Assembly (NCBI GenBank): GCA_039583875.1
Contig: CM077163.1
Span: forward strand, 232,244,646-232,308,645
DNA: 64,000 bases
Reading direction: 5' to 3'
DNA from: Platanthera guangdongensis
Taxonomy: Eukaryota; Streptophyta; Magnoliopsida; Asparagales; Orchidaceae
Positions 29,790 to 40,731 of the stretch are shown piece after piece (positions within the stretch are counted from its first letter, which is position 1; every line of letters starts with the position of its first letter). The notes beneath the pieces are model-generated. The model searched no databases and had not been told where the DNA came from. It worked only from the letters and a program-made list of their open reading frames with translations. Made by a program: the position numbers and the translations under genes.

Positions 29790-31832
29790 ATGAGTTCTTA
29801 TAAGAATCACAAGGAGTTGGGTTCCATGAAATTACCCATATGCAGGAAGGAGATCTTTGGGATCTAGAAAGAGAGGGTAAGGCTATTCATGGAAGCCTCT
29901 GACCCTAGAATCTACATCACAGTAAAAGAAGGGCCTTATGTGCCTATGAAGATTTCAGTACTGGATGCAAATCAGAGGACTCCAGAGGATTTCTCTGAGA
30001 TGACTAAGGATGAAATTGTCCTGGCCACCATGGACAAGAGGGCACAAAACATAATAGTAAGTGTCATTGATGATGCCACTTTTCAGAACTTAATTCACTG
30101 TAAGACTGCAAAAGAGATGTGAGATACTCTCATTGTTTATATGGAAGGTTCTGAAGAAGTTAGGCAAGATAGGAAGTCCTTGCTAAACCAGGAGTATGAA
30201 AGCTTTAGGCAAGGAAAGGGTGATAGCATCACTGAGTGCTATAAGAAATTTTACAGAATAGTTAATGAACTAATGTCTTATGGAAGAGAGTTCACTAACT
30301 ATGAACTAAATGATAAATTCTTAAGGTCCCTAACCAAAGATTGGGACACCAAGATCTGTGCCATAAGAGAAATGGCTAAGTTGGGGGAAATTCCTCCTCC
30401 CACACTGTTTGGCAAGCTATTGTCTTATGAAATGCAGTTAACTGTGAGAAAAGAGGAGGAGAAGTCAACAAGAATTGAGCACAAAGAAAGGACTGTTGCT
30501 TTCAAGACAGAAGTTCCCAGAAAGAGCAGGAATAAGTCTTCAACTCCACCTCCAGAGGTAGTTGAATCAGAGTCTGATGAGTCTATAAGCACAAAGTCTA
30601 AGAGCAGTGAAAGTGATGAAGACTTTACTGCTTTCACCAGACACTTTCAGAAGTTTTTGAAAAAGAAACAGTGGAGGTCAAAGCCTTCTACATCTCAAGG
30701 AAAGGAAGACTCTTATCAAAAAAAGAGGTCTTCAAAGAATGACAAGAAAAGGACAAAATCGAGCAGGGCAACTGGTTCAAAGATTGTTTGCTATTGCTGC
30801 AATAGACAGGGACATGTTATTGCAGATTGTCCTGAGAAGAGAAAGGAATCAGGTGAAAAGAAAAAGACTCACTTCAAAGTGAAGAAAGAAAAGTCTTTTG
30901 TTGCTAAGAAGGAGAAGACTCTATCAGACATCTCTTCTTCAGAAACTGAGTCTGAGGCTGAAGCCTACATAGGACTATTTGCAGAAGAAGAAGAGGAAGA
31001 CTTCATGCAGATCTTGGAGTCAATTTATGAACAAGAAGACAGTCATTGCCAAGGACTAATGGCTTTGACAGAGAGTGCCAAGATCCTGGAGCAGCCAGGA
31101 CCCAGTCAGGTACAAGGTTCAATTTCAAGTTCAGTTTCTTGTTCTAGTTCAGATTCAGATTCTTCTTCATCAAGTGATGAGAATATATCTGAGTCTGAGG
31201 AAGATATTCATCAGCTTATAGATGAATAAAAGGTACTGTTGCAAGCCTACAAGAAAAGCAAGACCCTAGCCAAAAGTCAGGCAAAGGAGAATGCTGATCT
31301 CAAGGCTGTTGCAACAGATTTTGAGAAACAATTTGATCAAAAACTGAATGAGGTAGCCAGGCTGAAACACATTATAGTGATTCAGACGGGAACTATCACC
31401 TATAAGAATGATCAAATTAAGAAACTGGAGATCAATCTTCAGAAAGAGAGAGAGCTTGCTGCTAGGTTTTCAAAACCTAAATCAGTACTACCTTTAATTG
31501 ATGAATTTGTTCATCAAAAAGGCAAGGCTGGACTGGGTTTTGTTAGACCTGCAGGGACTGAGCAGTCCAAGTTTAAGTCCAAGGGCAAAGCCCCAACATT
31601 CAACAAGCCTGCTGTAGTCAGGACAGCAAAGGTTTTACCTAAGCAAAGGTACAACAAGTTTGAATGCTGGTGCTGTGGCAAGATTGGCCATTTTGCAATG
31701 GACTGTTGGCACAATGCCAGTGCCAAGGTGAGTAGCAAGTTACCTGGTGGGAAGCCAGTAGGTAGCTTTGTCAAGTTGCAAACTAACAATCACCAAGGAC
31801 CCAAGATTACTTTGGGTTCTAAGGTTCATTAA
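29790..31832 (+). pseudogene. gag of SIRE-B, four in-frame stops
   Basis: One frame runs from the ATG at 29790 (MSSYKNHKELGSMKL) to the protease without frameshift. It is stopped by TAG at 29865 and TGA at 30120 (both at positions expected to be Trp) and by TAA at 31227 and 31830 (each one step from CAA). Domains: copia gag core (KERVRLFMEASDPRIY, QEYESFRQGKGDSITECY), CCHC knuckle CYCCNRQGHVIADC (about 30789), acidic Ser-rich region, coiled coil (31250-31470), second knuckle CWCCGKIGHFAMDC (about 31665). The TAA at 31830 could be a genuine gag stop, but a mutation fits equally well. Confidence 0.88.
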
Positions 31833-34800
31833 TTTGTTTTGCAGGTGAATTCAAGTGGCCATACCCCAACATGGTACTTGGATAGTGGTTGTTCCAGACA
31901 TATGACTGGAACAAGGGGACTACTGAAGGACTACATTCCAATCAAAAATGGTCCTAAAGTGACCTTTGGTGGTTCTGAAAAAGGAATCATCAAAGAGTTT
32001 GGTAACATTTCTTCAAACCTTGTTACCATTACTCAAGTGGCTTATGTTAAAGGGTTGAAACACAACCTTATAAGTATAAGTCAGTTAAGTGATGTAGGGT
32101 ATGACATCTCATTTATTAAAAATGGTTGTCATATCAAGAGGTCAAGTGATCAAGAGATCATTTTGACAGGATATAGGAAGAGGAATGTCTACTGTCTAGA
32201 TATTATGATTGAGAACAATGGTTCTCCAGTTTGTCTTGTGGCTGATGAGACAGTCTCTCATTGTGTCAAGTGGCACAAGAGGCTAGCTCATCTTAACTAC
32301 AAGACTATTAGCAAACTCTTCAGCAAAGAGTTAGTGAGGAATGGTCCTCAAGTTAAGTGTGTCAAAGATGGAATTTGTTCAGCTTGTCAAAAGGGCAAGC
32401 AGACTAAATCCACCTTTAGGAGCATAGATAACAAAGATGCTGTGAGGTGTTTATACCTCTTGCATATGGATCTATTTGGTCCAATGCCAGTTCACAGCTT
32501 AGGTAGGAAGGTCTATACCTTTGTAGTTGTTGATGACTACTCAAGGTTTTCCTGGGTGTTCTTCTTAAGGCAGAAATCTGAAACACCTAGTGTCTTCTAC
32601 AGCTTTGTCAATCAAATTCAGAATGAACTAAATAGTATTGTGGTCAAAATTAGAAGTGACCATGGTACCGAGTTTCAGTCTGAAAGTATGACAAAACTAT
32701 GTGAAGACTTTGGGATATTTCAAGAATTCTCTTCACCTAGAACACCTCAGCAAAATGGCATTGCTGAAAGGAAGAATAGGACCTTGATAGAGGCTGGTAG
32801 AACCCTACTTAGTGATACATCACTGCCAGAGTATTTCTGGGCTGAAGCAGTTAACACTGCATGCCATGTGATAAATAGGGCTACCATCACTAAAAGGCTA
32901 AACAAGACCCCCTATGAAGTAGTGAAAGGCAGGAAACCAAACCTATCCTATTTTAGGATCTTTGGTTATAAATGCTTCATACTTAACAATGGGAAGTCTT
33001 ACTTAACTAAGTTTGCTGCCAAGTCCCAAGAGGGAATATTTGTTGGGTACAGCAATAATAGTAAGGCTTATAAAGTCTACAACTTGACTACACAAGTTGT
33101 AGAAGAATCTGTGCATGTAGTTTTTGATGAGACAAAACTAATTAACAATGAGTTGTCTAGCAATGTATGCAGCCCCACAGGTTTGACAAAGAAATTGGAC
33201 AAGCTTACAATAGAAGAAGTATCAGCTGCAAGACAGCAAGTTGAGGAGAATAGCTGTTGTCCAGGGGGAGAACTACATGTACCAATTGCTGAAGAAATAC
33301 AAGGTATACAGCTTGATGGAGATGCTGAAGAGGTTCAACCTGAAGTTAGGATGCCTCCAGCCCACAGGCATCTTAGAGATCATCCAGTGGAGCAGATTAT
33401 TGGAGATCCAAGACAAGGAGTTCAAACCAGGAGCAGATACATGAATGAAGCAATCTACTCCAGCTTCTTGTCTCAAGTTGAACCTAAGAAATTTGAAGAA
33501 GCTATACAAGATCCACAATGGACTGAAGCTATGCAAGAAGAGCTTAATCAGTTCAAAAGGTGCAAGGTTTGGGAGCTGGTTCCAAAGCCTAAAGACCACA
33601 ATGTAATAGGAGTTAAGTGGATCTACATAAATAAGATGGATGAACAAGGGGTCATCATAAAGAATAAAGCAAGACTGGTTGCAAAAGGATATAAGCAAGA
33701 AGAAGGTATTGATTTTGATCAAACCTTTGCCCCAGTAGCCAGACTGGAGGCCATAAGGATGTTCTTGGCCTATGCAACCTATCAAGGATTCAAGGTTACC
33801 AGATGGATGTCAAGTCAGCATTCTTAAATGGTAATTTGAAAGAAGAAGTCTATGTGGAGCAGCCTTCAGGTTTTGTTGATCCAACTTTACCTCATTATGT
33901 CTATAGACTTAGAAAAGCTTTATATGGGTTAAAACAGGCTCCTAGAGCTTGGTATGAAACCCTATCTAGTTTCCTCATTGAGAACAAGTTTTCAAGGGGG
34001 AAAATAGATAAGACTCTATTCCTTAGGGAATCTAGAGGCAAAGTCATACTTGTCCAAATATATGTAGATGACATTATATTTGGGTCTACTGAAAGTAGCC
34101 TTTGCAGAAAGTTTGCAAAGCTTATGCAAAGTCAGTTTGAGATGAGTAGTATGGGAGAGCTGAAGTTTTTCTTGGGTCTCCAAGTTAAACAGACTGAAAA
34201 TGGTTTATCCATATGTCAGTCCAAGTTCACCCTAGAACTCATAAGGAAATATGGTATGGATTCATCCAGTACCATGAAGACTCCTATGGGGTCAAGTATG
34301 TCTCTTAGCAAGGATGATGCAGGGAAACCTGTAGATGAAACCTTGTATAGAGGGATAGTTGGCTCCCTACTATACTTGACTGCTAGTAGACCAGACATTA
34401 TGTATGCTATATGTGTTTTTGCTAGGTATCAAGCCTGCCCTAAAGAGTCTCACTTGACTGCAGTCAAGAGAATTTTGAGATATCTAAAGGGCACTCCCTA
34501 TCTAGGCCTCTGGTACCCTAGGAATGGAGATTTTGATCTAACAGGTTATTCAGATGCAGACTTTGCAGGATGCAAAGAGGATAGAAAGAGTACTACTGGA
34601 ACCTGTCAATTCCTAGGTGGGAGACTAATTTCATGGAGCAGCAAGAAGCAAACCAGTGTGGCTATCTCCACAGCTGAGTCAGAATATGTAGCTGCAGGAA
34701 GTTGCTGTGCTCAACTTCTGTGGATTCAACATCAGCTAGAGGACTATGGATTTCAGGTAAGTAGAAATCCACTTTTCTGTGATTCTACTAGTGCTATTTC

Positions 34801-35005
34801 AATAGCTAATAACCCTGTATCTCATAGTAGGACAAAACATATTGAAATTAAATATCACTTTCTTAGGGAACATGTAGAAAGAAATGATATTGTACTTGAA
34901 TATGTTAAAACTGATGAACAAATAGCTGATATGTTTACTAAGCCACTAGAAGAAGCTAAGTTCAATAGATTCAAAATTGAACTAGGAATGATCAACTTAG
35001 ACTAA
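31833..35005 (+). pseudogene. pol of SIRE-B (PR-INT-RT-RH), one 1-bp deletion
   Basis: Protease [13 protein letters not shown] (about 31872). Integrase [11 protein letters not shown]...CSACQKGKQ, catalytic Asp in HMDLFGPM, Asp in IRSDHGTEF, Glu in [13 protein letters not shown] (31870-33100). RT starts [21 protein letters not shown]. At about 33798 one base is missing, so GFKV is followed by a wrong frame, and reading resumes at 33803 with [12 protein letters not shown]. Then LYGLKQAPRAWYE, YVDDIIFGST (the YVDD box), and RNase H with SDADFAGCKEDRKSTTGTC and SKKQTSVAISTAESEYVAA, ending at the TAA at 35005. All catalytic residues are kept; only the single deletion prevents expression. Confidence 0.92.
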
Positions 35006-35081
35006 GTTTACAGAAATAGAAAATTAACTAAGTAAAAAGGTGTTGACACATAGACAAGTCTATGTCGACACAGAATAGTAA

Positions 35082-35370
35082 GTGTCGACACTTCAGGAAA
35101 AAGGTGTCGACACATCTAGGATGTTGGTGTCGACACTTCAGAATGTTAGTGTCGACACATGTCAAGTAGGTGTCGACACATCTAATGTGTTGTCGACACT
35201 TATGTGTTACTCAGAATTTTTCTAAGTAAAGTCTCGGCAATGTGTCGAGTTATGTTGTGTCGACACATAACCAAGTGTCGACACATAATATCTGTTGACT
35301 AAACTTGTGTCGACACATATATGTTGAGACATTATAAGTCAGTGTCGACACTTATTGCCAGTGTCGACAC
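35082..35370 (+). promoter_or_regulatory. Second GTGTCGACAC array, directly upstream of ORF3
   Basis: About ten perfect GTGTCGACAC copies and several partial ones, in the gap between the pol stop and ORF3. The spacers (often CATCTA, CTTCAG) differ from those in the LTR. With the TATA box at 35418 it repeats the LTR arrangement of array then TATA, which suggests an internal promoter. Confidence 0.7.
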
Positions 35371-35417
35371 ATGTTTAGCTCGCTATCACGCCTGTTCATC
35401 TTCAAAAATCAGAAAGG

Positions 35418-35427
35418 TATAAATAGG
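35418..35427 (+). promoter_or_regulatory. TATA box for ORF3 (inferred internal promoter)
   Basis: TATAAATAGG, identical to the LTR TATA box, 48 bp after the last palindrome of the internal array and 97 bp before the ORF3 ATG at 35524. Confidence 0.55.
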
Positions 35428-35523
35428 GTTCTGTCTCTGATTGTCGACACGCTTTCAAAGTTTCGAGACCAAAACTATTGTGTCGACATTTCTCTTTTCT
35501 CAAGACTAATTCTCCAAACCCTA

Positions 35524-38370
35524 ATGGCTCCCAAGCTCGAGGAGAACGTTAACGAAGGCTATGAACTTGTGCGCGGCGCGTTCGATGATGGAGATCAAGA
35601 AATCCAATCGGTGGTAACCCTAGTCAGCGATTCTGGACTAGAATATTTGGTTTCAGAACCAATCAAGATTTGGAAGAAGGAAGTTCTTGAATTCCTTACT
35701 GGAGCTGCAGTTGATGACTCTGGATATAGAATCAAATCTAGAGTGCATGGATCCAAAGTCAAGGTCTCACCAAAAAGTCTGAGGAAAGTACTCCAGCTAC
35801 CTAAGACTCAAGATGAAGAAGAAGTTTCTACATCCAAGACCAGGGAAGCTCTTACCTGGTGTGGACTTGATCCAAAGCTGAAGATAGGTTCTGTCTTTAA
35901 CAGGAAAGGCATGAACAGTCAAGGAAAATTCCTGTCTGAAATTGTGGGAAAGGTCATTCTCAGTAAGCCTGGAGGGCATGACAGGGTGTCAGCCTCAATG
36001 TTCAATATCATGACAAGAATTATCTTCACCCTAAGAACAGATTGGTCAATGGTAATCTATGAGAAGATCAAGGAAAGTCTGAAGAAGCCCAATCTGGGCA
36101 GAATTATAAGTCTCTACCTGGCAGGTACAATACCAGAGGTAATGAGCACTGCTGCTGGTAGCAATATCAATCATATGAGAAAGATGGATATGAGGATCTT
36201 TTCTAGGTGGGAAAGGGTGCTGTCAAAGGAACTGTCCACTCCAGAGAAGCCAGTTACTAAGAAAGATTCTCCTCCCAGGAAGAAAAGGAAAACTGCTGTT
36301 GTGACACAAGAGTCCTCAAGCAGTTCTGAGAGTGCAGAACAGGTGGTGTTCACACCTGATGAGCAAGAAGAAGAGACAGTGGTAAAGACACCTGCTGCTC
36401 AAGATGTAGCTGAGATCCAGGGGGAGCTGCCTCAAGCTAGCCCCATCCATAGGGATCACAACCAGGGGGAGCTTCCAGTAGTAGAAGAACCATCTACTCT
36501 GGACAGTGAGCAAGCCATCATCATTATCCAAGAGGTACTCACTGACTTAAAAACTTTAGACTATATTATAGAAGATGCTAATTTGTCTGCTGTCCATCAG
36601 CAAACTCAGCTAGACAAACAAGTTCCAGATGTTGTTTTAGAAGACAAATCTGCTGAACAAGAAGTGGTACCTGAGTTAGTGGTTGAAGAGCAAAGACTGT
36701 CTCCAGCTCCATCTCAACCTGAATATACAATGGAGGATTTATTCTTAAATCTAGATCAAGAGGATTTTGATATGGACAAGGATGCTGCTGCTAAAGATAA
36801 GAGTGCTGCTGCTGAGGGGGAGCACATGGAAGTTCTGGAAGAGCCTATTAGGCTGGAAACTGAGCAAGCACCTGCTGTGCAAGCTGACAAACCTCAAATC
36901 CCTAAGGACAGGGTTGATATTGTCAGCACTTCTGCCTCTGATGATGAGGAGAGTGCTAGGGCCAAGAAAAAGAAACTCTATGTCTTCAAAAGGAGAAGCC
37001 AGAGTTATAAAAAGGCTTTGCAATCCATTGCCCCACAGCCTATAGTTCAACAAGCTCCAACAGTTGATTATAGTGCTTTGATGATTGCCATGCAGATCAA
37101 GTTGGATGAGCAAAGGAAGGCAATAGAGGCTTATGTGGATGAAGGGCACAAGTCCCTACAATTTGATCTTGCACAGGATATAAAGTCAATAAGGTTTGAG
37201 ATGAACCTTAATAAGAAGGAAATGACTGAATGCTTCCACAAGGGTGGAAATGCTGTTGTGTATCTGGCCACACATCAAGAAAAGATAAAGGCACAGGTAG
37301 ATGATATAGCCTTAAAGCAAGGATATGTGCTGGAAAACCAAATAAGAATGAATGACAATCTGACAGAGTCTCATAATATTATCATTACTGAGTTAAAGAA
37401 CAAGGCTGAAGACCCTTCTACATCTACTGCTGCTGCAAAGGCTGATTTTGACAAAGTCTTTCAAGCTGAGATTACTGCTGTCAAGACTGCAATTCAAGAT
37501 TCCCAGAAGGCCATCTCTGAACAACTTACAAAGCTTAAACCATTTTTCAAAGAAGGAATCAGATACTTGGACAGCCAGATAAGGTTTCAAAAGGATGATG
37601 TAAGAGACCATATGACCAAAGAAGTCATAAAGGGGGAGAGAGTGTTAGTCAAGGCCAGTTCTGAACATGCTAAGTGGATATCCAATTCCATCAGGGCTAC
37701 ACTTGGATATCCTCCCCTGTGTGATGACAATGAAGTTGCTGAATCTGGACTGAACCCTGCATATTTTAGAGGTGAGCCACAAGAAGTAGCTCAAGTCATT
37801 TATCCACCTCCAAATTTTGAAATGATTCAAGCAGAGGTAAGCACTATGTATAGCCCAGCTGATGGCAAGGACAATGTCCATTTAGAAAAGGTTGTTCAAC
37901 CTATATCAGCAGCTATGCAAGAGGCTTTAGACAAAGAAGAAGAGGCCAGACTGTCAAAGAAGAGGTTTAGGGAACAAGCTGAACTAAAGCCAAATTTTGA
38001 ACAATGGAGCCCTACCTCTAGAAACATAATTCTTACTGTCTGGAAAGCTGCAAAGGACAATGCTCATGAAAGGAACAAATGGTTCTCTGAGGCAGAATGG
38101 AGAAAGCATGAGATTAGGCAGAAGGCTATAGTACAATACAGAAGGAAGGCTAAGATGGGAAAGCTACCTCCTACTGCTGTGGAGCCTAGCAAGTACTTCC
38201 CCAAGCCATACCACTATTTTGAGAGACAGAAAATCAAGGCTGAAGAACAAAAGAAGAAGGACTCAAAAGGCAAGAAGCCTGCTAATGCTGAGCCTACTAC
38301 TGCTGCTGCTGTCAAAGCTAAAGTCAAATCTGGCAAAGGAATTGTTATCAAAGAACCTGATAAGAAATAG
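35524..38370 (+). CDS. SIRE-B ORF3, Sirevirus-type third protein (949 aa)
   Basis: Intact frame, MAPKLEENVNEGYELV to IVIKEPDKK. I prefer the ATG at 35524. The frame is open to an ATG at 35371, but that one abuts the palindrome array and lies upstream of the TATA box. Residues about 40-210 (RVHGSKVKVSPKSLRKVLQLP, LSEIVGKVILSKPGGHDRVS, MTRIIFTLRTDW) resemble the plant putative transposon protein domain (Transposase_32 type, from memory). Next come acidic, Gln/Glu-rich low complexity (about 230-500), a basic patch AKKKKLYVFKRRSQSYKK (about 480), long helices likely to be coiled coils, and a Lys-rich tail. I see no signal peptide or convincing membrane segment, so the traditional env-like label is not supported here. 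It is the only intact frame of the element. Confidence 0.75.
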   Translation: MAPKLEENVNEGYELVRGAFDDGDQEIQSVVTLVSDSGLEYLVSEPIKIWKKEVLEFLTGAAVDDSGYRIKSRVHGSKVKVSPKSLRKVLQLPKTQDEEEVSTSKTREALTWCGLDPKLKIGSVFNRKGMNSQGKFLSEIVGKVILSKPGGHDRVSASMFNIMTRIIFTLRTDWSMVIYEKIKESLKKPNLGRIISLYLAGTIPEVMSTAAGSNINHMRKMDMRIFSRWERVLSKELSTPEKPVTKKDSPPRKKRKTAVVTQESSSSSESAEQVVFTPDEQEEETVVKTPAAQDVAEIQGELPQASPIHRDHNQGELPVVEEPSTLDSEQAIIIIQEVLTDLKTLDYIIEDANLSAVHQQTQLDKQVPDVVLEDKSAEQEVVPELVVEEQRLSPAPSQPEYTMEDLFLNLDQEDFDMDKDAAAKDKSAAAEGEHMEVLEEPIRLETEQAPAVQADKPQIPKDRVDIVSTSASDDEESARAKKKKLYVFKRRSQSYKKALQSIAPQPIVQQAPTVDYSALMIAMQIKLDEQRKAIEAYVDEGHKSLQFDLAQDIKSIRFEMNLNKKEMTECFHKGGNAVVYLATHQEKIKAQVDDIALKQGYVLENQIRMNDNLTESHNIIITELKNKAEDPSTSTAAAKADFDKVFQAEITAVKTAIQDSQKAISEQLTKLKPFFKEGIRYLDSQIRFQKDDVRDHMTKEVIKGERVLVKASSEHAKWISNSIRATLGYPPLCDDNEVAESGLNPAYFRGEPQEVAQVIYPPPNFEMIQAEVSTMYSPADGKDNVHLEKVVQPISAAMQEALDKEEEARLSKKRFREQAELKPNFEQWSPTSRNIILTVWKAAKDNAHERNKWFSEAEWRKHEIRQKAIVQYRRKAKMGKLPPTAVEPSKYFPKPYHYFERQKIKAEEQKKKDSKGKKPANAEPTTAAAVKAKVKSGKGIVIKEPDKK

Positions 38371-38636
38371 ATTAGGAATTAAACTTGAAGCTTGTTGTAA
38401 TCTTTTGTACACCATTGAAAATGTATAAGAAACAATGTTAGAACAATATATGATAAATATAGTATGATTGTTCTGAAATGTGTCTGTTTCTTATTTGTTC
38501 TGGAATGATGAATGTGTATATGTATGAAGTTTTACATGTTTATGTTTACCCTGCTGATTATAATCTGCTTTACATCATTTTGTAATTTTTAATTATGAAT
38601 GGTGTATATCATTGACTAAGGGTTATGACTTCTCCA
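38371..38636 (+). other. Untranslated stretch after ORF3
   Basis: AT-rich, with no ORF. It contains ATGATAAATATAGTATG and TGTAATTTTTAATT, possible poly(A) context for an ORF3 transcript. Confidence 0.35.
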
Positions 38637-38649
38637 AATAGGGGGAGAT
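38637..38649 (+). other. Polypurine tract of SIRE-B
   Basis: AATAGGGGGAGAT directly before the 3' LTR. Confidence 0.85.
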
Positions 38650-38795
38650 TGTTGGGTACATTGGTCAAATGTACCTGATTTGAAGAAGCCACACCCATCT
38701 CAATGATATACATCATAATGTATTTGATGTATGTTTGAGTTACTTGTGCAGGCTAAGAAAACACTGGACTGAAGCAAAAAAGTTTCTAAGTTCAT

Positions 38796-39679
38796 GTGTC
38801 GACACCCAGAGGGAAAGTGTCGACACTTAAGAAAGCTTGTGTCGACACCCAGACAAGCAGTGTCGACACTTGGAGTCATTGTGTCGACACCTGGGATGCA
38901 GAGTTGACACCAGACAGAAAGTGTCGACACTTGGAGCTGTGTCGACACTTAGTAAAGGAAAGTGCAGACAGAAAGTGTCGACACAAGGAGCTGTGTCGAC
39001 ACCCAGTGAAGCTGTGTCTACACCAAAAAGTGTCGACACTTGGAGCTGTGTCGACACTCAGCAAAAGTCTGCAGAGTCTAAGTACAAGTGTCGACACTCA
39101 ACACAATGTGTCGACACTATGCAGAAGAGTCAGCATTTGAAGTAAGTGTCGACACTCAACACAATGTGTCGACACTATGCAGAAGAGTCAACATTTGAAG
39201 TATGTGTCGACACTCAGAACAATGTGTCGACACACAGCTAAAGACTCAACACTTGAAGAAAGTGTCGACACAAGTAGCTGTGTCGACACTTAGCCAAGAA
39301 CAGAAAGAACAGCAAATTATTCTAAGTACAAGTGTCGACACTATGGGAATGTGTCGACACTCAGCTGGAGTTTCAACAAGAAGAAGATGTGTCGACACAA
39401 GGAGCTGTGTCGACACTCAGCAAGAATCAACATAAAGACTATGTGTCGACACCTAGAAGCAGTGTCGACACTTGACAGATTCAACACAAGAAGTTGTGTC
39501 GACACAAAGGAGATGTGTCGACACTTAGAAGAATACAGTTAAAGAATGAAGAACAAGTACTTGTGTCGACACTCAATTTCAGTGTCGACACATGCAGAAG
39601 AATCTGTGCCGAGACATACAAGGAATTGTGTCGACACCTTGTAGACTTGTGTCGACACTTACACAACATGTGTCGACAC
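38796..39679 (+). repeat. GTGTCGACAC palindrome array, 3' LTR of SIRE-B
   Basis: About 32 perfect copies in the same order and spacing as in the 5' LTR. Differences are point changes mostly in spacers (for example AAGGAGCTG to AAGTAGCTG), one palindrome variant (GTGCCGAGAC for GTGTCGAGAC) and the loss of one repeat unit. Confidence 0.93.
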
Positions 39680-39835
39680 TTAAAGACAGAAAGTCTCGAC
39701 ACTTATAAACAGTTAGAGATTTTCAAGAAGTGACTGGATGACTTGACAGCTGCCGATCCAGCCGGTCTACAGCAACTGTCAGAGAAGTCAGAAGTCAGTT
39801 ATGAACCGGACCAGCCGGTTACCATGAAGAAAGCC

Positions 39836-39845
39836 TATAAATAGG
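39836..39845 (+). promoter_or_regulatory. TATA box of the SIRE-B 3' LTR
   Basis: TATAAATAGG in GCCTATAAATAGGC. As part of the 3' LTR it could drive read-out into flanking DNA. Confidence 0.6.
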
Positions 39846-40731
39846 CTCCCACAGTTTACAGAAACAGTGGTTAGAAACAAGAGTTGTTAAAGTGGTTGAT
39901 CATTTTATTGAAGTTCTATTCTAAGGATCAACACAAGAAGATCTTGCATTCCAACTGTAGATCTAAGAAGTTGGAGAGAGAGGGCTCCTTCCAAGAAATC
40001 AGCCTCAGAAACTAGGCTGAGAAGAAGGATTCAGATTCAGTTCTGGGTCTTAAGTGGCAGAGGTCAAGGAACAACTGCAGAGGATTCAGCCTTATTCAGT
40101 TCTACTCAAGAACTTTGAAGAAAGCTAAGTTAGGGTGAATCCAGCTGAGTTCTTCCAAGAACTCATCAAGAATCTCTCAACTCCCCTCCTGTAATTCTGA
40201 GTTGTAGAGTTATTATCTGTATTACATTTGTAACTTGTAGGATCCATTGGATCTGAGTGATTGTAAGCCTAAATTTATAAAGGCTGAGGGTAGGGCTTGT
40301 TAGCCTGAGTGTAGGAGATATAGATCTCTTAGTGTAGGCCTTGTTGGCTGAGTGTAGGCCTTGGTTGGCTGAGTGTAGGCCTTGATTGGCTGAGTGTAGG
40401 CTTTGGGATAAAGCTGAGTGTAAGGCTTTGGGCCTGAGGTAGGAACCAATTTGGGTTCTGAGACAGTGGAGAAGTTTGGCCGAATCTAGTACACTGCTAG
40501 ATAAGTGAAGGGGGAAAGTGGATGTACCCATATCTTGGGGAACCACTATAAATCACTGTGTGCTGTACTGTGAATGTGCTGTGGATTAGCTGTATATGTT
40601 TGATTATTCCTGATTGCTGTAATAAACTAGTTAGAAATTTGGGATATAATTGTTTGGCTGCCAACAAAGTTAGAGAAGGATTAGGTCACCTATTCACCCC
40701 CCCTCTAGGTGTTTAGGTACCATATCTTTCA

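Larger units (their letters stand above)
27566..40731 (+). mobile_element. SIRE-B: young, near-complete Sirevirus copia element with ORF3
   Basis: 13.2 kb with a perfect 5-bp TSD. LTRs are 2108 and 2082 bp with about twenty substitutions between them (near 1 percent by eye), mostly transitions. The order is LTR, PBS, gag, protease, integrase, RT, RNase H, ORF3, PPT, LTR. The integrase-before-RT order makes it copia. The large gag with two CCHC knuckles, the C-rich box before the LTR end and the extra ORF after pol make it Sirevirus-like. Point mutations (four in-frame stops, one 1-bp deletion) disable gag-pol, while ORF3 is intact. Confidence 0.93.
38650..40731 (+). repeat. 3' LTR of SIRE-B
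   Basis: 2082 bp, TGTTGGGTAC to TCTTTCA. It has the same parts as the 5' LTR: array 38796-39679, TATAAATAGG at 39836-39845, minisatellite and C run (shorter here). It lacks a block of about 21 bp that holds one palindrome in the 5' LTR (28596-28617 region). Confidence 0.93.

Noticed and set aside
33780..33830. Programmed frameshift within SIRE-B RT
   Set aside because: RT is not a known site for frameshifting. One missing base in GFKV-(Y)QMDV explains the break, and no slippery sequence is visible.
35371..35523. Upstream ATG at 35371 as the ORF3 start
   Set aside because: It touches the last palindrome and lies upstream of the TATA box and of the natural-looking start MAPKLEEN at 35524. The 51 extra residues look like translated leader.
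27712..39679. CRISPR-like array (regular short repeats)
   Set aside because: Repeat unit is only 10 bp, the spacing is irregular, spacers are themselves related, the sequence is a plant LTR, and both LTRs have the same array.
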